DNA of 55,563 bases from an uncultured Erysipelotrichaceae bacterium. GTDB lineage: Bacteria; Bacillota_I; Bacilli_A; Erysipelotrichales; Erysipelotrichaceae. Every line of letters starts with the position of its first letter. Positions within the stretch are counted from its first letter, which is position 1. Shown one piece after another: positions 54,938 through 55,563 of the stretch. The translations under genes were made by a program, and so were the position numbers. The stretch lies in assembly GCA_902761625.1 (NCBI GenBank), contig CACWLH010000025.1:1-55563 (forward strand), written 5' to 3'. The notes below the pieces were generated by a model, which saw only the letters and a list, made by a program, of their open reading frames with translations, searched no databases and was not told the DNA's origin.

Positions 54938-55444
54938 ATGAAAGCATGCTATCCGGGCACATTTGATCCGATCACCCTCGGCCATCTTGACATCATTGAA
55001 AGAGCGGCTGTCATTTTTGACGAGCTCGATGTCCTGCTGATGGTCAATCCGCGTAAAAAGTGCGTGTTTGACGCCGCCCAGCGCAAGGCGATGATTGAAG
55101 CGAGTCTTGCGTCCAGGGAAAACTGCCGCAATGTCAAAGTCATCATCGGTGAAGGTCTCACAGTGGACTTTGCCAGAAAGACCGGCTCCAAGGCGATCGT
55201 CCGCGGCATCCGCGCGGTTACTGACTATGAATATGAACTGCAGCAGGCAACCGCCAACCTGATGCTTGATCCGGATGTGGAAACAATGTTCCTGATTGCA
55301 AAGCCGGAATACTCCTTCCTTTCCTCAAGCGTCGTCAAGGAAATTGCCCTGAATGAGGGGGATATCTCCAAGATGGTGCCGGCGGAGGTTGTGGATCTTG
55401 TCACGGCGGCAATGGCCGATAAAAAGGACGCCCTCAAAGGCTGA
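54938..55444 (+). CDS. coaD: Phosphopantetheine adenylyltransferase
   Basis: 168 residues, the normal length. It makes dephospho-CoA from phosphopantetheine and ATP, the step before CoaE. Nucleotidyltransferase motif CYPGTFDPITLGHLDIIERA at 4-23, RGIRAVTDYEYELQQATAN near 88 and the YSFLSSSVVKEIALNEGDISKMVP segment near 125-148 are diagnostic. It ends before a convergent gene on the other strand. Confidence 0.97.
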   Translation: MKACYPGTFDPITLGHLDIIERAAVIFDELDVLLMVNPRKKCVFDAAQRKAMIEASLASRENCRNVKVIIGEGLTVDFARKTGSKAIVRGIRAVTDYEYELQQATANLMLDPDVETMFLIAKPEYSFLSSSVVKEIALNEGDISKMVPAEVVDLVTAAMADKKDALKG

Positions 55445-55473
55445 ATCACATATGATCCGAAACGGGGGCTGTT

Positions 55474-55499
55474 AAAAAACCTCCAGTAAATACTGGAAG
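55474..55499 (-). terminator. Terminator of the minus-strand gene at the right edge
   Basis: Minus strand TCCAGT-ATTT-ACTGGA with an extra C-G pair, then TTTTTT, directly after the stop codon at 55500-55502. Flanking CTGTT/AACAG may extend it and serve coaD as well. Confidence 0.75.
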
Positions 55500-55562
55500 T
55501 TAAACAGCTCCTTTTTTCTTGTATTTGTAAGATGATTTAGCTTTCTGATTCACAGATTTTTT
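55500..55562 (-). CDS. C-terminal end of an unidentified minus-strand gene
   Basis: Twenty codons ending in TAA at 55500-55502, read inward from the window edge. The peptide is Lys/Ser/Tyr-rich and ends KYKKKGAV. The terminator immediately after the stop supports a real gene end. Too short to assign. Confidence 0.4.
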   Translation of the reverse strand, partial: KKSVNQKAKSSYKYKKKGAV

Positions 55563-55563
55563 C

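Overview
The window reads as the chromosome of a Bacillota bacterium of roughly even base composition. DnaI and DnaB primosome genes, a BlaI/BlaR1 pair, an RNase J gene, a short DprA and Bacillus-like gene neighbourhoods (lepB-rbgA-rnhB-dprA-topA-trmFO-xerC; rpsB-tsf-pyrH-frr-uppS-cdsA-dxr-rseP; polA-mutM-coaE-dnaB-dnaI) fit the Erysipelotrichia/Bacilli side of the phylum. That placement is an inference from gene content and order; there is no rRNA in the window to test it.

Layout. The first ~360 bases are the end of a phage large-terminase frame, AT-rich and abruptly joined to host sequence. From 383 to 8195 come a DUF554 membrane protein, a small unknown protein, a pyrimidine-nucleoside phosphorylase/ComB-like pair, rplS, a TldD/TldE-like pair and an ECF sigma/anti-sigma pair. 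From 8298 to 15802 lies a long overlapping chain for secretion, ribosome assembly, DNA processing, topology, tRNA methylation and dimer resolution. The pyr operon (pyrC-K-D-F-E, 16066-20356) follows, preceded by a 250-base leader. Next are a BlaR1/BlaI-like pair on the minus strand, a divergent MarR-type regulator with a His/Met/Pro-rich insert, a CyuA-family enzyme, rpsB-tsf, four minus-strand genes (small membrane protein, DUF402, GlsB-like, Ppx/GppA), then pyrH-frr, an orphan ABC ATPase and uppS-cdsA-dxr-rseP. nagA and a divergent mannose-class PTS cluster (EIIA, EIIC, broken EIID; no EIIB) follow. A GNAT enzyme, radC and an operon-like run from an AI-2E-type transporter through a ZnuA-like lipoprotein to polA-mutM-coaE-dnaB-dnaI come next. 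The window closes with pfkA, an MBL hydrolase, RNase J and peptide deformylase (minus strand), ftsW-rsmD-coaD and the end of a minus-strand gene.

Most striking is the pyr leader (15803-16065). It has its own promoter, a first hairpin with a T-run, two small overlapping leader ORFs (16 and 33 codons, joined by ATGA), a pyrimidine-rich tract and a second intrinsic terminator whose stem overlaps the second leader stop codon. I see no PyrR-type anti-antiterminator there. This looks like translation-coupled attenuation of the kind known from enterobacterial pyrBI, arranged in tandem, in a Bacillota pyr operon. Other items worth a look are apparently leaderless promoters (lepB, ftsW), a ZnuA-fold lipoprotein lacking the expected metal-binding histidines, a BlaR1-like protease with an unfamiliar large sensor domain, a frameshifted EIID, and recurrent extended -10 promoters (TGn before the -10).

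No rRNA, tRNA, CRISPR array, complete insertion sequence or replication origin was seen. The only gene-free stretch longer than 300 bases is 25142-25574, which holds the rpsB promoter and leader.
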